Assembly: GCA_046351455.1 (NCBI GenBank)
Contig: JAXLYM010000008.1
Span: 348,174 to 412,173 of the forward strand
Reading direction: 5' to 3'
DNA from: JADJRH01 sp046351455
Lineage (GTDB): Bacteria; Myxococcota_A; Polyangia; Polyangiales; Polyangiaceae
Length of the DNA stretch: 64,000 nt
Shown here: positions 31,483-38,849 of the stretch, one piece after another
Numbering within the stretch: position 1 is the first letter of the stretch
Layout of the letters: every line of letters begins with the position of its first letter
The notes under the pieces: generated by a model
Databases searched by the model: none
The model's input: only the letters and a program-made list of their open reading frames with translations
Told to the model about the DNA's origin: nothing
Position numbers and translations under genes: made by a program

Positions 31483-32514
31483 TCATTTCTTGTCGGACGG
31501 CGGCGCCGCGCTCTCATCGGGCGGGGGCGCTGCGCTCTCATCGGACGGCGGCGCTTCGGTCTTCTGCGCGGGCGTCGACGCGGGCTCGTCGTGATCGTCG
31601 GCGACGACTTGCGCGCCGCCCTCCGGCTTCGTCTCGTCGGCGCGCGGCGTGGGCGCGAGGCCCTCTTCCGGCGGCACCGTGCGCTTCCCCTTCGCCGCGA
31701 TCCGCACGATGTAGAGGCCGATGCCGAGGAAGAGGAAGCACGCCCACTGCGCCGGCGTGAGGCCTCCGTAGCGCACGTCGCCGCTGCCGGGCGCGTCGCC
31801 CTCGTTGAGGCGCATGAAGTCGAGGAGGAAGCGGACCGGCGCGTACGCGACGCACATCCACCCTGCGTAGAAGCCGATCGGTCGGAACGGATCGCGGCGC
31901 CACGCGATCGCGAAGCCGACCGCGAGCGGGATCGTGAGCAGGCACTCGTACAGGCCGAGATCGAACTGGCCGCGGTAACCGAAGCCGTGCCCCGTCGGGT
32001 AGCGGACCGCGAACCACACGTCGGAGAGCGCGCCCGGATGATCGTGCACGACCGCGCACCCCGCGCGACCGAACACCCAGCCGATCGGCAGCGCGCTGCA
32101 GATCACGTCGCCGTACGGGAGGATCTTGCGGTTATACGTGAGGCGCCACGCCCACGCGCCGATGAGCGCGCCGATGAAGCCGCCGTAGCTCGACAGGCCG
32201 TCCCACAAGCGGATCAGGTAGACCCAGTCCTTCGCGAGGCGCGCCGGGTGGTAGAAGATCGCGTCGAGCATGTGACCGCCGATGAAGCCGGCGCCGACCG
32301 TCCAGAAGATGAGCTGGCTCATCTTCGCGGGATCGAGCTTCCGCTCCGCGGCGCGGCGGTTCGCGACGATCGCGCCGAGGTACACGCCGAGCGCCACCAG
32401 CATGCCGAACGGCTTCAGCGTCGGCGGGTGCGCCGGGTCGAACCACGGCAGCTTCGAGAGGAAGGGGATCGGGATCTCGGGGAACTGGATGTACGGGATG
32501 AGCGGCTCGGCCAC
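31483..32514 (-). CDS. lgt: Lgt-family prolipoprotein diacylglyceryl transferase, divergent
   Basis: Lgt transfers diacylglycerol to the lipobox Cys of lipoproteins in the inner membrane. The 343-residue product has about seven helices and Lgt landmarks LWDGLSSYGGFIGALIG and GWVFGRAGCAVVHDHPG. The Arg of GRxGN is kept, but the Asn is Cys, and the His of the HGG motif is Tyr. This resembles a divergent Lgt subfamily. The C-terminal 65 residues are a charged, repeat-rich tail (PPSDESAAP units). The large number of lipoproteins in the window gives it an obvious clientele, but catalytic activity is not certain. Confidence 0.8.
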   Translation of the reverse strand: MAEPLIPYIQFPEIPIPFLSKLPWFDPAHPPTLKPFGMLVALGVYLGAIVANRRAAERKLDPAKMSQLIFWTVGAGFIGGHMLDAIFYHPARLAKDWVYLIRLWDGLSSYGGFIGALIGAWAWRLTYNRKILPYGDVICSALPIGWVFGRAGCAVVHDHPGALSDVWFAVRYPTGHGFGYRGQFDLGLYECLLTIPLAVGFAIAWRRDPFRPIGFYAGWMCVAYAPVRFLLDFMRLNEGDAPGSGDVRYGGLTPAQWACFLFLGIGLYIVRIAAKGKRTVPPEEGLAPTPRADETKPEGGAQVVADDHDEPASTPAQKTEAPPSDESAAPPPDESAAPPSDKK

Positions 32515-32615
32515 GGGGATCCTTTGCCACCGCCCAGCGCGATCGTCCGGCGGCCCGAAACGGAGGGCGCCGTACTAGCAAACCCTCCGTGGAGCGAATA
32601 GAACCGACGAGGACG

Positions 32616-33446
32616 ATGCGTGCGCTTTCTCTTCCCGGGTGCGCTTGCCGTGGGGCCTTCCAGTTCGCGGTGATGGAGCGGCTCGCGTCGCAAGGCGAGC
32701 ACTTCGATCTGGTGGCGGGGGCCTCTTCGGGCTCGATCTGCGGGGCGATCGTGACGGCGGGCCTCGCGAAGGAGGGGCCGGACATGTGGCGCTCGTTCAT
32801 GAGCACGCCGGTCGTGTCCGCGCGGTACCTGCTCTCGGAGCGGAGCCCGTTCGGGATGAGCCGCATCCTGCGCGACGGGCTCAGGCGCTTCGTGCCGACG
32901 GAGCGGCTGCGACGATCGAGGACGGAGCTGCTCGTGGCGACGACGCACGCGCGGTCGTTCTTCTCGGAGGCGGTGAGCCCGCTCCTGTCGCGCGCGGGTT
33001 CGTGGAGGGAGCGGTTCGCGCCGCTCGCGCGGAGGATGCCACGATCGCTCGTGGTCCACTCGAGCCGCGAGCGGCACGACGACATGCACGACATCATCGC
33101 GGCGTCGTGCTTCATCCCCGTGGTGTACCCGCGGCTCGTCTACATCGACGGGTCGTTGCACATCGACGGCGGGGCCGCCGACAACACGCTCATCGACGAG
33201 CTGATCGCGCGCGGCGCGGACGACATCACGATGGTGACGCCGTACACCGAGGGCCGCGTGGCGAGCACGCTGTTCGCTTCGGAGACGCGGCCGGTCGTGC
33301 CCGCGCACGTGCGGCTGCGGATCCTGTGCCCGGAGAGGCCGCTGTCACAGAAGCGCTTCGATTTCGCGAAGGGGCCGCTCGAGGAGGCGCTCGGCATGCC
33401 GCACAAGGAGATCGTGGTGGAGCGCCGCGCGGGTGCGGCAGGGTGA
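32616..33446 (+). CDS. patatin-like phospholipase/acyl hydrolase
   Basis: A 276-residue protein with the patatin Ser/Asp dyad: oxyanion-hole loop LPGCACRGAFQF near the N-terminus, nucleophile elbow GASSG and the Asp motif IDGGAADN. It likely hydrolyses lipid acyl esters. ATG 32616 is preferred because GAGGA lies five bases upstream; GTG 32589 is an in-frame alternative. It is divergent from lgt and ends just before moaB, so the three downstream genes may be co-transcribed with it. Confidence 0.83.
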   Translation: MRALSLPGCACRGAFQFAVMERLASQGEHFDLVAGASSGSICGAIVTAGLAKEGPDMWRSFMSTPVVSARYLLSERSPFGMSRILRDGLRRFVPTERLRRSRTELLVATTHARSFFSEAVSPLLSRAGSWRERFAPLARRMPRSLVVHSSRERHDDMHDIIAASCFIPVVYPRLVYIDGSLHIDGGAADNTLIDELIARGADDITMVTPYTEGRVASTLFASETRPVVPAHVRLRILCPERPLSQKRFDFAKGPLEEALGMPHKEIVVERRAGAAG

Positions 33447-33451
33447 TCGGG

Positions 33452-33994
33452 ATGGAGAGCAAGAAGAAGATCCGCGTCGCGACCGTCACGCTGAGCGACA
33501 CGCGCACCGCGGCGGACGACGAGGGGGGCAAGCTGCTCGGTGAGCTGCTCACGGCGGCCGGGTTCGACGTGGCGTCGCACGCGATCGTGCGCGAGGAGAC
33601 AGAGACGATCCGCGCCGAGGTGGAGGCGCTCGCGATGCACGCGGGCGTCGACGCGATCGTGATGACCGGCGGGACCGGGATCGCGCCGCGCGACCGCACG
33701 ATCGAGGCGATCTCGCCGCTGCTCGACAAGACGCTGGACGGCTTCGGGGAGGCGTTTCGGCGGCTGTCGTGGGACGAGGTCGGGCCGAACGCGATGCTCT
33801 CGCGGGCGCTCGCGGGGACGCGGAACGGCCGCGTGATCGTGGCGCTGCCCGGCAGCCCGAAGGCGGTGCGGCTCGCGGTCGAGAAGCTGATCGCGCCGGT
33901 GCTCGGGCACGCGGTCGGGCTCGCCTCCGGGCGCGGCGGACATCATCACCACGGCGCGAAGCACGGCGGCGAAAAGCACGGAGGCGAGAGGTGA
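33452..33994 (+). CDS. moaB: MoaB/MogA molybdopterin adenylyltransferase family with His-rich tail
   Basis: Adenylylates molybdopterin before molybdenum insertion. The 180-residue product contains VATVTLSDTRTAADDEGG and the signature DAIVMTGGTGIAPRD, with GRVIVALPGSPKAVRL near the end. It finishes with a His/Lys/Gly tail (HHHHGAKHGGEKHGGER) not part of the normal fold and suited to binding metal ions. ATG 33452 is used. Its stop overlaps the moeA start by four bases (GTGA). Confidence 0.92.
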   Translation: MESKKKIRVATVTLSDTRTAADDEGGKLLGELLTAAGFDVASHAIVREETETIRAEVEALAMHAGVDAIVMTGGTGIAPRDRTIEAISPLLDKTLDGFGEAFRRLSWDEVGPNAMLSRALAGTRNGRVIVALPGSPKAVRLAVEKLIAPVLGHAVGLASGRGGHHHHGAKHGGEKHGGER

Positions 33995-35199
33995 TCCGTT
34001 TCGAGGAGGCGCAAGAGAGGCTGCTCCGCGGCGTGAGGCCGCTCGCGTCGGAGCGCGTCGCCGTGGACGGCTGCGCGGGGCGCGTCGCGGCGGAGGACGT
34101 GATCGCCGGGTTCGACATGCCGGCCTTCGATCACACGTCGATGGACGGGTACGCGTTCGCATCGGCCGATCTCGCGGGCGAGGGGCCGTGGGAGCTGCCC
34201 GTCCGCGGAGAGAGCGCGGCCGGCGGCGCGCTGCCGATCTTCGAGCCGGGGACGGCGTGCCGGATCTTCACGGGCGCGCGGCTCCCGGCGGGCTGCGACA
34301 CGATCGTGCCGCAAGAGGACGTCGAGCGATCGGGCGATCGCGTGAAGGTCGCGCGCGCTCCGTCGGCCGGTCAGTGGGTGCGCAGGCGAGGCGCGGATCT
34401 CGCGCAGGGCGCTGTCGCGATCGCGCGCGGGACGCGGCTCCACGCGGGGCACGCGGCGCTCGTCGCGGGGCTCGATCGGCCGAGCGTGACGGTGGCGCGG
34501 CGGCCGCTCGTGACGGTGCTGTGCTCGGGCGACGAGCTGCGCGGTCCCGGCGAGGGCGCGCGCAAAGAAGAGGGAGCGATCCCGGAGTCGAACGGCACCT
34601 TCGTCGCCGCGGCGAGCGCGGGCGCTGGAGCGATCGCGCGGATGGCTCCGTTCGTGCGCGACGATCTCCCCTCGGCGGAGCGCGCCGTTCGAGAGGCGCT
34701 CGCGGGCAGCGATCTGCTCGTGACCGTCGGAGGGGTGAGCGTCGGCGATCGCGACGTGATGAAGGCGGCGCTCGAAGAGGCGGGCGTCGCGCTCGATTTC
34801 TGGCGCGTCGCGATCAAGCCCGGCAAGCCGATCTGCGTGGGCCGCGCGGGCGCGACGACGGTGCTCGGGTTGCCTGGGAATCCTGCGTCCGCGTCGCTCA
34901 CGTTCCTGCTGTTCGGGGTGCCGGTGCTGCGGGCGCTGCAGGGCGATCGCGAGCCTCTCCCCGTGCGGTGGCGCGTCCCGGTGCAGGGCTCGTACAAGCG
35001 CTCGCCGGGCCGCACGGAATTCGTGCGCGCGCGCCTCGCGGCCGTGGGCGGGACGCCGCGCGCGGTGCTGCTCGCGAACCAGGCGAGCGGCGCGGTGACG
35101 AGCTTCGCGGAGGCCGACGCGCTCGTGGTCGTGCCCGCGGAGAGAGAGCGCGTCGAGAGCGGTGAAGAGCTCGACGTGATCCGCATCGCGGACATGTAG
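33991..35199 (+). CDS. moeA: MoeA molybdopterin molybdenumtransferase
   Basis: Inserts molybdate into adenylylated molybdopterin. The 402-residue product shows all MoeA landmarks: PAFDHTSMDGYAF, GTACRIFTGARLPAGCDTIV, SGDELRGPGE, VTVGGVSVGDRDVMKAAL, IKPGKPICVGR and GLPGNPASA. GTG 33991 overlaps the moaB stop, so the two are translationally coupled. Length is normal. Confidence 0.96.
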   Translation: MIRFEEAQERLLRGVRPLASERVAVDGCAGRVAAEDVIAGFDMPAFDHTSMDGYAFASADLAGEGPWELPVRGESAAGGALPIFEPGTACRIFTGARLPAGCDTIVPQEDVERSGDRVKVARAPSAGQWVRRRGADLAQGAVAIARGTRLHAGHAALVAGLDRPSVTVARRPLVTVLCSGDELRGPGEGARKEEGAIPESNGTFVAAASAGAGAIARMAPFVRDDLPSAERAVREALAGSDLLVTVGGVSVGDRDVMKAALEEAGVALDFWRVAIKPGKPICVGRAGATTVLGLPGNPASASLTFLLFGVPVLRALQGDREPLPVRWRVPVQGSYKRSPGRTEFVRARLAAVGGTPRAVLLANQASGAVTSFAEADALVVVPAERERVESGEELDVIRIADM

Positions 35200-35232
35200 C
35201 CGGCGCCGCGAGGTGGGCTATCCTCGCGCGCC

Positions 35233-36021
35233 ATGACCGAACCGGTACTCGTCGACGAGCGTGACGGCGGCGTCGCGATCCTCACGCTCAACCGTCCGCG
35301 CGCGAAGAACGCGCTCAACTTCGAGCTCTTGAACGCCCTCTCCGCGGGCCTCTCGCGCGCCGCCGAGAGCGCGGACGTGCGCGCGATCGTGATCACGGGC
35401 AGCGGCGGATCCTTCTGCTCGGGCGCGGATCTGAAGAGCTCGCTCGCGGAGGTGCAGGGCAACCTCGGATCGCTCGACAAAGCGATCGACCTCTACCACG
35501 CGACGGTCCGCGCGATCGTCGGCGCGCCGAAGCCGGTGATCGCCGCGGTCGACGGCGCGGCCGTGGGGTTCGGCTGCGATCTCGCGCTCGCGTGCGATCT
35601 CCGGATCGCCTCGACTGAGGCTTATTTCCAGGAGAAGTTCGTGCGCATCGGCCTGATGCCGGACGGCGGCGGCACGTTCTGGTTGCCCCGCCTCGTGGGG
35701 ATGGCGCGCGCGATGGAGATGATGCTCACGGGCGAGAGCGTGGCGGCGGCGCGCGCGGTCGAGATCGGACTCGTGAACCGCGTGGTGCCACAGGCTTCGC
35801 TGCGGGACGAGGCGCTCGCGCTGGCGCGGTCGCTCGCGAAGGGTCCGCCGCTCGCGTACGCGGAGATCAAGGCCGCGGTGCGCGCGAGCTTCGGCGGCAC
35901 GATCGATCAGGCGCTCGACCGCGAGAAGACCGGGCAGCTCAAGTGCCTGATGTCGTCGGACTGCATGGAAGGCGTCATGGCCTGGATGGAAAAGCGCGAG
36001 CCGAAGTTCACCGGCAAGTGA
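35233..36021 (+). CDS. enoyl-CoA hydratase/isomerase family
   Basis: The 262-residue crotonase-fold protein has the oxyanion-hole segments GSGGSFCSGADLK and AVDGAAVGFGCDLALACD. The glutamate region (FVRIGLMPDGGGTFWLPR) has Asp where one catalytic Glu of classical hydratases lies, so it may be an isomerase or other crotonase. It follows moeA by 33 bp on the same strand but has no evident link to cofactor synthesis. Confidence 0.88.
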   Translation: MTEPVLVDERDGGVAILTLNRPRAKNALNFELLNALSAGLSRAAESADVRAIVITGSGGSFCSGADLKSSLAEVQGNLGSLDKAIDLYHATVRAIVGAPKPVIAAVDGAAVGFGCDLALACDLRIASTEAYFQEKFVRIGLMPDGGGTFWLPRLVGMARAMEMMLTGESVAAARAVEIGLVNRVVPQASLRDEALALARSLAKGPPLAYAEIKAAVRASFGGTIDQALDREKTGQLKCLMSSDCMEGVMAWMEKREPKFTGK

Positions 36022-36239
36022 CGCGCTGGTCGGCTCCAAGAGCGAGATGACGTCGCGATGATTCAGGATTTACAAGGGGGCTCTGCCCCCTCGTTCCACT
36101 CCCCCGGTTCCAACCGCCCGTTCCTAGAGCGGCTCCAAGCGTGACGGAACGTCCCCCTCCCAACGCGAACGAAGAGAGCGATTTGGGAGTTCCCACGAGG
36201 CTGCGCCTCACCCCGATGGATGAAAACGTTGGGTGAGAT
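36022..36239. other. gene-free flank with repeat hairpins
   Basis: It contains AGGGGGC-TCT-GCCCCCT (36075-36091), a near copy of the hairpin after glpD, and CTCCCAA/TTGGGAG (36157-36163 with 36183-36189), a relative of the CCCCTCCC/GGGAGGGG hairpins. No ORF is supported. It marks the left side of the IS110-containing insertion. Confidence 0.55.
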
Positions 36240-36340
36240 GTGCACGTTGTGGGTGCCGGCAACGAAAGCCCGGACGCCCCACTGAGGCACGACCTCGCTT
36301 GGGAGTTTGGGCTCGGCTCGACGAATCCCAAGATGTGCAA
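36240..36340 (+). ncRNA. possible IS110 bridge RNA region
   Basis: The 180 bp before the transposase holds two consecutive stem-loops with large internal loops: GTGGG/CCCAC (36249-36253 with 36278-36282) with an inner CCGG/CCGG pair, and CTTGGG/CCCAAG (36298-36303 with 36327-36332) with a 23-nt loop. In IS110-family elements a noncoding bridge RNA from the element end carries such loops, which pair with target and donor DNA. Position and shape fit, but the loop-to-DNA matches have not been shown. Confidence 0.4.
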
Positions 36341-36418
36341 GCACCCTCCGGTGCCCGGCACGCATAGCAGGTTGGTCCTTTTTTTCTCGAGTCGTCCGGC
36401 AGCGAGGCAGCGAGGACG

Positions 36419-37673
36419 ATGGAGAGGATGTTCGAGCGATGTTGTGGGGTGGACGTGCACCGCGACACGTTGGTGGCGACGATTCGCATCGCGACCGACA
36501 AGCAAGTGAGCACCCAAAACCGGACGTTCGCGACCTACGCGGACGGCATCGAGGAGCTGTCGCGCTGGCTCGATAAGCACAGCGTGGAGGCGGTGATGAT
36601 GGAGGCGACGGGGGTGTACTTTCAGCCGCTCGTGCACGCGCTGCGCCGGCTTTCGCCCCATCGGTTGGTGAGCGTGGCGAACCCGTCGGCGGTCAAGCAG
36701 ATCCCCGGTCGCAAGACCGATGTGAGTGACAGCGCGTGGCTGGCGAAGCTACTGATGAACGGCGTCGTGTCCCCGAGCTTCATCCCATCCGAGCAGCTGG
36801 AGGAGCTTCGCAAGCTGTCGCGCTACCGCGCCAAGAAGGTGGGGGTGAAGAACGCGACGAAGAACCGGATCATCAAGCTGGTCGAGAGCGAGGGCATCAA
36901 GCTGGCGACGGTGCTCAGCGATGTGCTGGGCAAGAGCGGTCGAGCGATGCTTCAGGCGCTGGTGGACGGAGGTCAGAGCGCCGAGCAGATGGCGAGCCAG
37001 CGCAGGGGTCGCTTCGGCACCAAGAAGGCGGAGTTGGTGCGGGCGTTGAGCAATCCCGTCAACGAGACCACGCTATGGATCCTTCGGCAGTTGCTGGACG
37101 ACCTGACGCAGGAAGAGGCTCGAGTCGCGCAGGTGGAGGCGGAGCGAGCCGGCGTCTGCAAGCGAGCTACAGCCGCGAGATGGTGCTGCTGCAGACGATC
37201 CCCGGCATCGCGCAGGTCATCGCCGCCACGATCGTGGCCGAGACGGGAGCGGACATGTCGGTCTTCCCTTCCGCGGCTCATCTGGCCTCGTGGGCAGGGT
37301 TGGCTCCCGGCAATCACCAGAGCGCAGGCAAGAGTCGCAAGGCGCCTGTGCGACCGGGCAATCCCTGGCTTCGAACGGCGCTGGTGCAGGCGGCTCACGT
37401 GCTCGCTCGCAAGCGCGACTCGCCTCTGCGCGCCTTCTTTTGCGAGTGCTGCACAACAGCGCCAACTACAACAAGGCCATCATCGCTGTGGCTCGCAAGC
37501 TGGCCGTGACGGTCTACTACGCGTTGCGCGACGGCGAGGTGCGCTGGCCGGAGCCCACGGAGATATCTGGCTCCCAGCAAGCGCGCCTGAAACAGCAGCT
37601 GGTCACGAAATTGGAGACGCTCGGTTACTCGGTGAGCCTCACCAAGAAGGACCCCGCTCCAACCGTGTCGTGA
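36419..37673 (+). pseudogene. IS110-family transposase, broken by two frameshifts
   Basis: The intact sum of three frames would be about 418 residues. Frame 1 (from ATG 36419) has the DEDD-type catalytic region: GVDVHRDTLVA, MEATGVYFQPL and GRKTDVSDSAWLAKLL. Near 37150-37160 the reading shifts to the frame giving SYSREMVLLQTIPGIAQVIA and SWAGLAPGNHQSAGKSRK (transposase_20 region). Near 37435-37445, at a CTTTTG run, it shifts again to VLHNSANYNKAIIAVARKLA and ends at TGA 37673. Both steps are in the same direction. The element is therefore probably dead, although sequencing error at the T-run cannot be excluded. It separates the two molybdenum cofactor gene groups. Confidence 0.88.
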
Positions 37674-37884
37674 CCGCCCCCTGAGCGGCGCGACAGCGAC
37701 GCGATTTGGGGGCGGCGCCGCCCGCAGGCGCATGAGCGCCGAGGACGGCGGGTGGGGGCACCTTTGTCCTGAATCCCTTGGAAACGAGAGGATCCAAGCA
37801 CCGCGCTGACTGGCCGCTGTCTCCCCTGACAGACGTTTTCATAGCAGGGGCGGACTTCGCGAAGCGAAGGCCGGGGGTGGGCAC

Positions 37885-38281
37885 CTGAGCCCCGGTCTCA
37901 TGCTTCTTGGAAGCGCTCTACGCTCAAACCAACCGCAAGCCGGGTCCGACCGCCTTTCTCGTGGTTCAAACCAACCGCAAGCCGGGTCCGACCGCCTTTC
38001 TCGTGGTTCAAACCAACCGCAAGCCGGGTCCTGAGCCCCGGTCTCATGCTTCTTGGAAGCGCTCTACGCTCAAACCAACCGCAAGCCGGGTCCGACCGCC
38101 TTTCTCGTGGTTCAAACCAACCGCAAGCCGGGTCCGACCGCCTTTTCTCGTGGTTCAAACCAACCGCAAGTCGGGTCCGACCGCCTTTCTCGTGGTTCGA
38201 ACCAACCGCAAGCCGGGTCCGACCGCCTTTCTCGTGGTTCAAGCCAAAGCCACGGCGGGTTCGACCGTGCTTCGCTCGGTC
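37885..38281. repeat. 42-bp minisatellite with 146-bp higher-order duplication
   Basis: Seven copies (one 43 bp) plus one degenerate copy of a 42-bp unit beginning CAAACCAACCGCAAGCCGGG start at 37925, 37967, 38009, 38071, 38113, 38156, 38198 and 38240. A leader beginning CTGAGCCCCGGTCTCATG occurs at 37885 and again at 38031, so a larger block has duplicated. Because 42 is a multiple of three, several frames stay open on both strands (for example QTNRKPGPTAFLVV), but no start site or domain supports a protein. The stretch 37674-37884 before it shows no gene. Confidence 0.9.
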
Positions 38282-38324
38282 TTGGCGGCGAATCGGCGCA
38301 CGTGGAAGTGCGACGCCGCGGCGC

Positions 38325-38849
38325 TCAGCGATGGTGCGCGTGGCCGTGCTCGTGGCCGTGCTCGTGCGCGTGGCCGTGATCGTCGGGGGTGCAGCGGGCG
38401 TCTTCCCAGCCGACCCAGTACGGGCCGTCCGGGCCGTGCTCGCGCTTCCAGATCGGGAGGCGGGCCTTGATGCGATCGATCGCTTCGCGGCACGCGCGGA
38501 AGGCCTCCGTGCGGTGCGGGGCGCTCGCGGCGCACAGCACGGCGGCGTCGCCTACGTGGAGCGAGCCGATGCGGTGCAGCGCGGCGACGCGGACCTCGGG
38601 GTGCTCGGCGCGGATCTCGTCGAGGATCTTCGCCAGCTCCGTCTCGGCCATCGGGCCGTAGGCCTCGTACTCCAACAAGGTCACGGCGCGGCCCTCGTTC
38701 GTGTCGCGCACCGTGCCCTCGAACGTGGCGATCGCGCCCGCTCCCGCGTGACGCACCTCGCGCGTCACCTCGTCGAGCGAGAGCGGCTCGACCCGGATGC
38801 GGTTCATCGAAGCGCTCGACGCGCCGGCCGCCGCAGCTCGCTCGGTCAC
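38325..38849 (-). CDS. moaE: MoaE, molybdopterin synthase catalytic subunit, with His-rich tail
   Basis: With MoaD it converts cyclic pyranopterin phosphate to molybdopterin. The 174-residue product contains ATFEGTVRDTNEGR, LEYEAYGPMAE, HRIGSLHVGDAAV and the active-site segment KARLPIWKREH. It ends in a tail of alternating His (DDHGHAHEHGHEHGHAHHR) beyond the usual length, parallel to the His tail on MoaB. The start overlaps the moaC stop by four bases. ATG 38849 adds an Ala-rich leader; an internal Met before NRIRVEPL is a possible true start. Confidence 0.93.
   Translation of the reverse strand: MTERAAAAGASSASMNRIRVEPLSLDEVTREVRHAGAGAIATFEGTVRDTNEGRAVTLLEYEAYGPMAETELAKILDEIRAEHPEVRVAALHRIGSLHVGDAAVLCAASAPHRTEAFRACREAIDRIKARLPIWKREHGPDGPYWVGWEDARCTPDDHGHAHEHGHEHGHAHHR

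Noticed and set aside
36419..37673. Programmed frameshifting of the IS110 transposase
   Set aside because: IS110 transposases are normally single-frame, and two separate shifts without clear slippery heptamers are better explained by decay or sequence error.
37885..38281. Could the 42-bp repeats be a CRISPR array
   Set aside because: Units are contiguous with no unique spacers, and no cas genes are present in the window.
37907..38470. 187-codon frame through the minisatellite (QTNRKPGPTAFLVV repeats)
   Set aside because: The frame is open only because the repeat unit is 42 bp; the opposite strand is open too, there is no Shine-Dalgarno, and it runs into moaE antisense.
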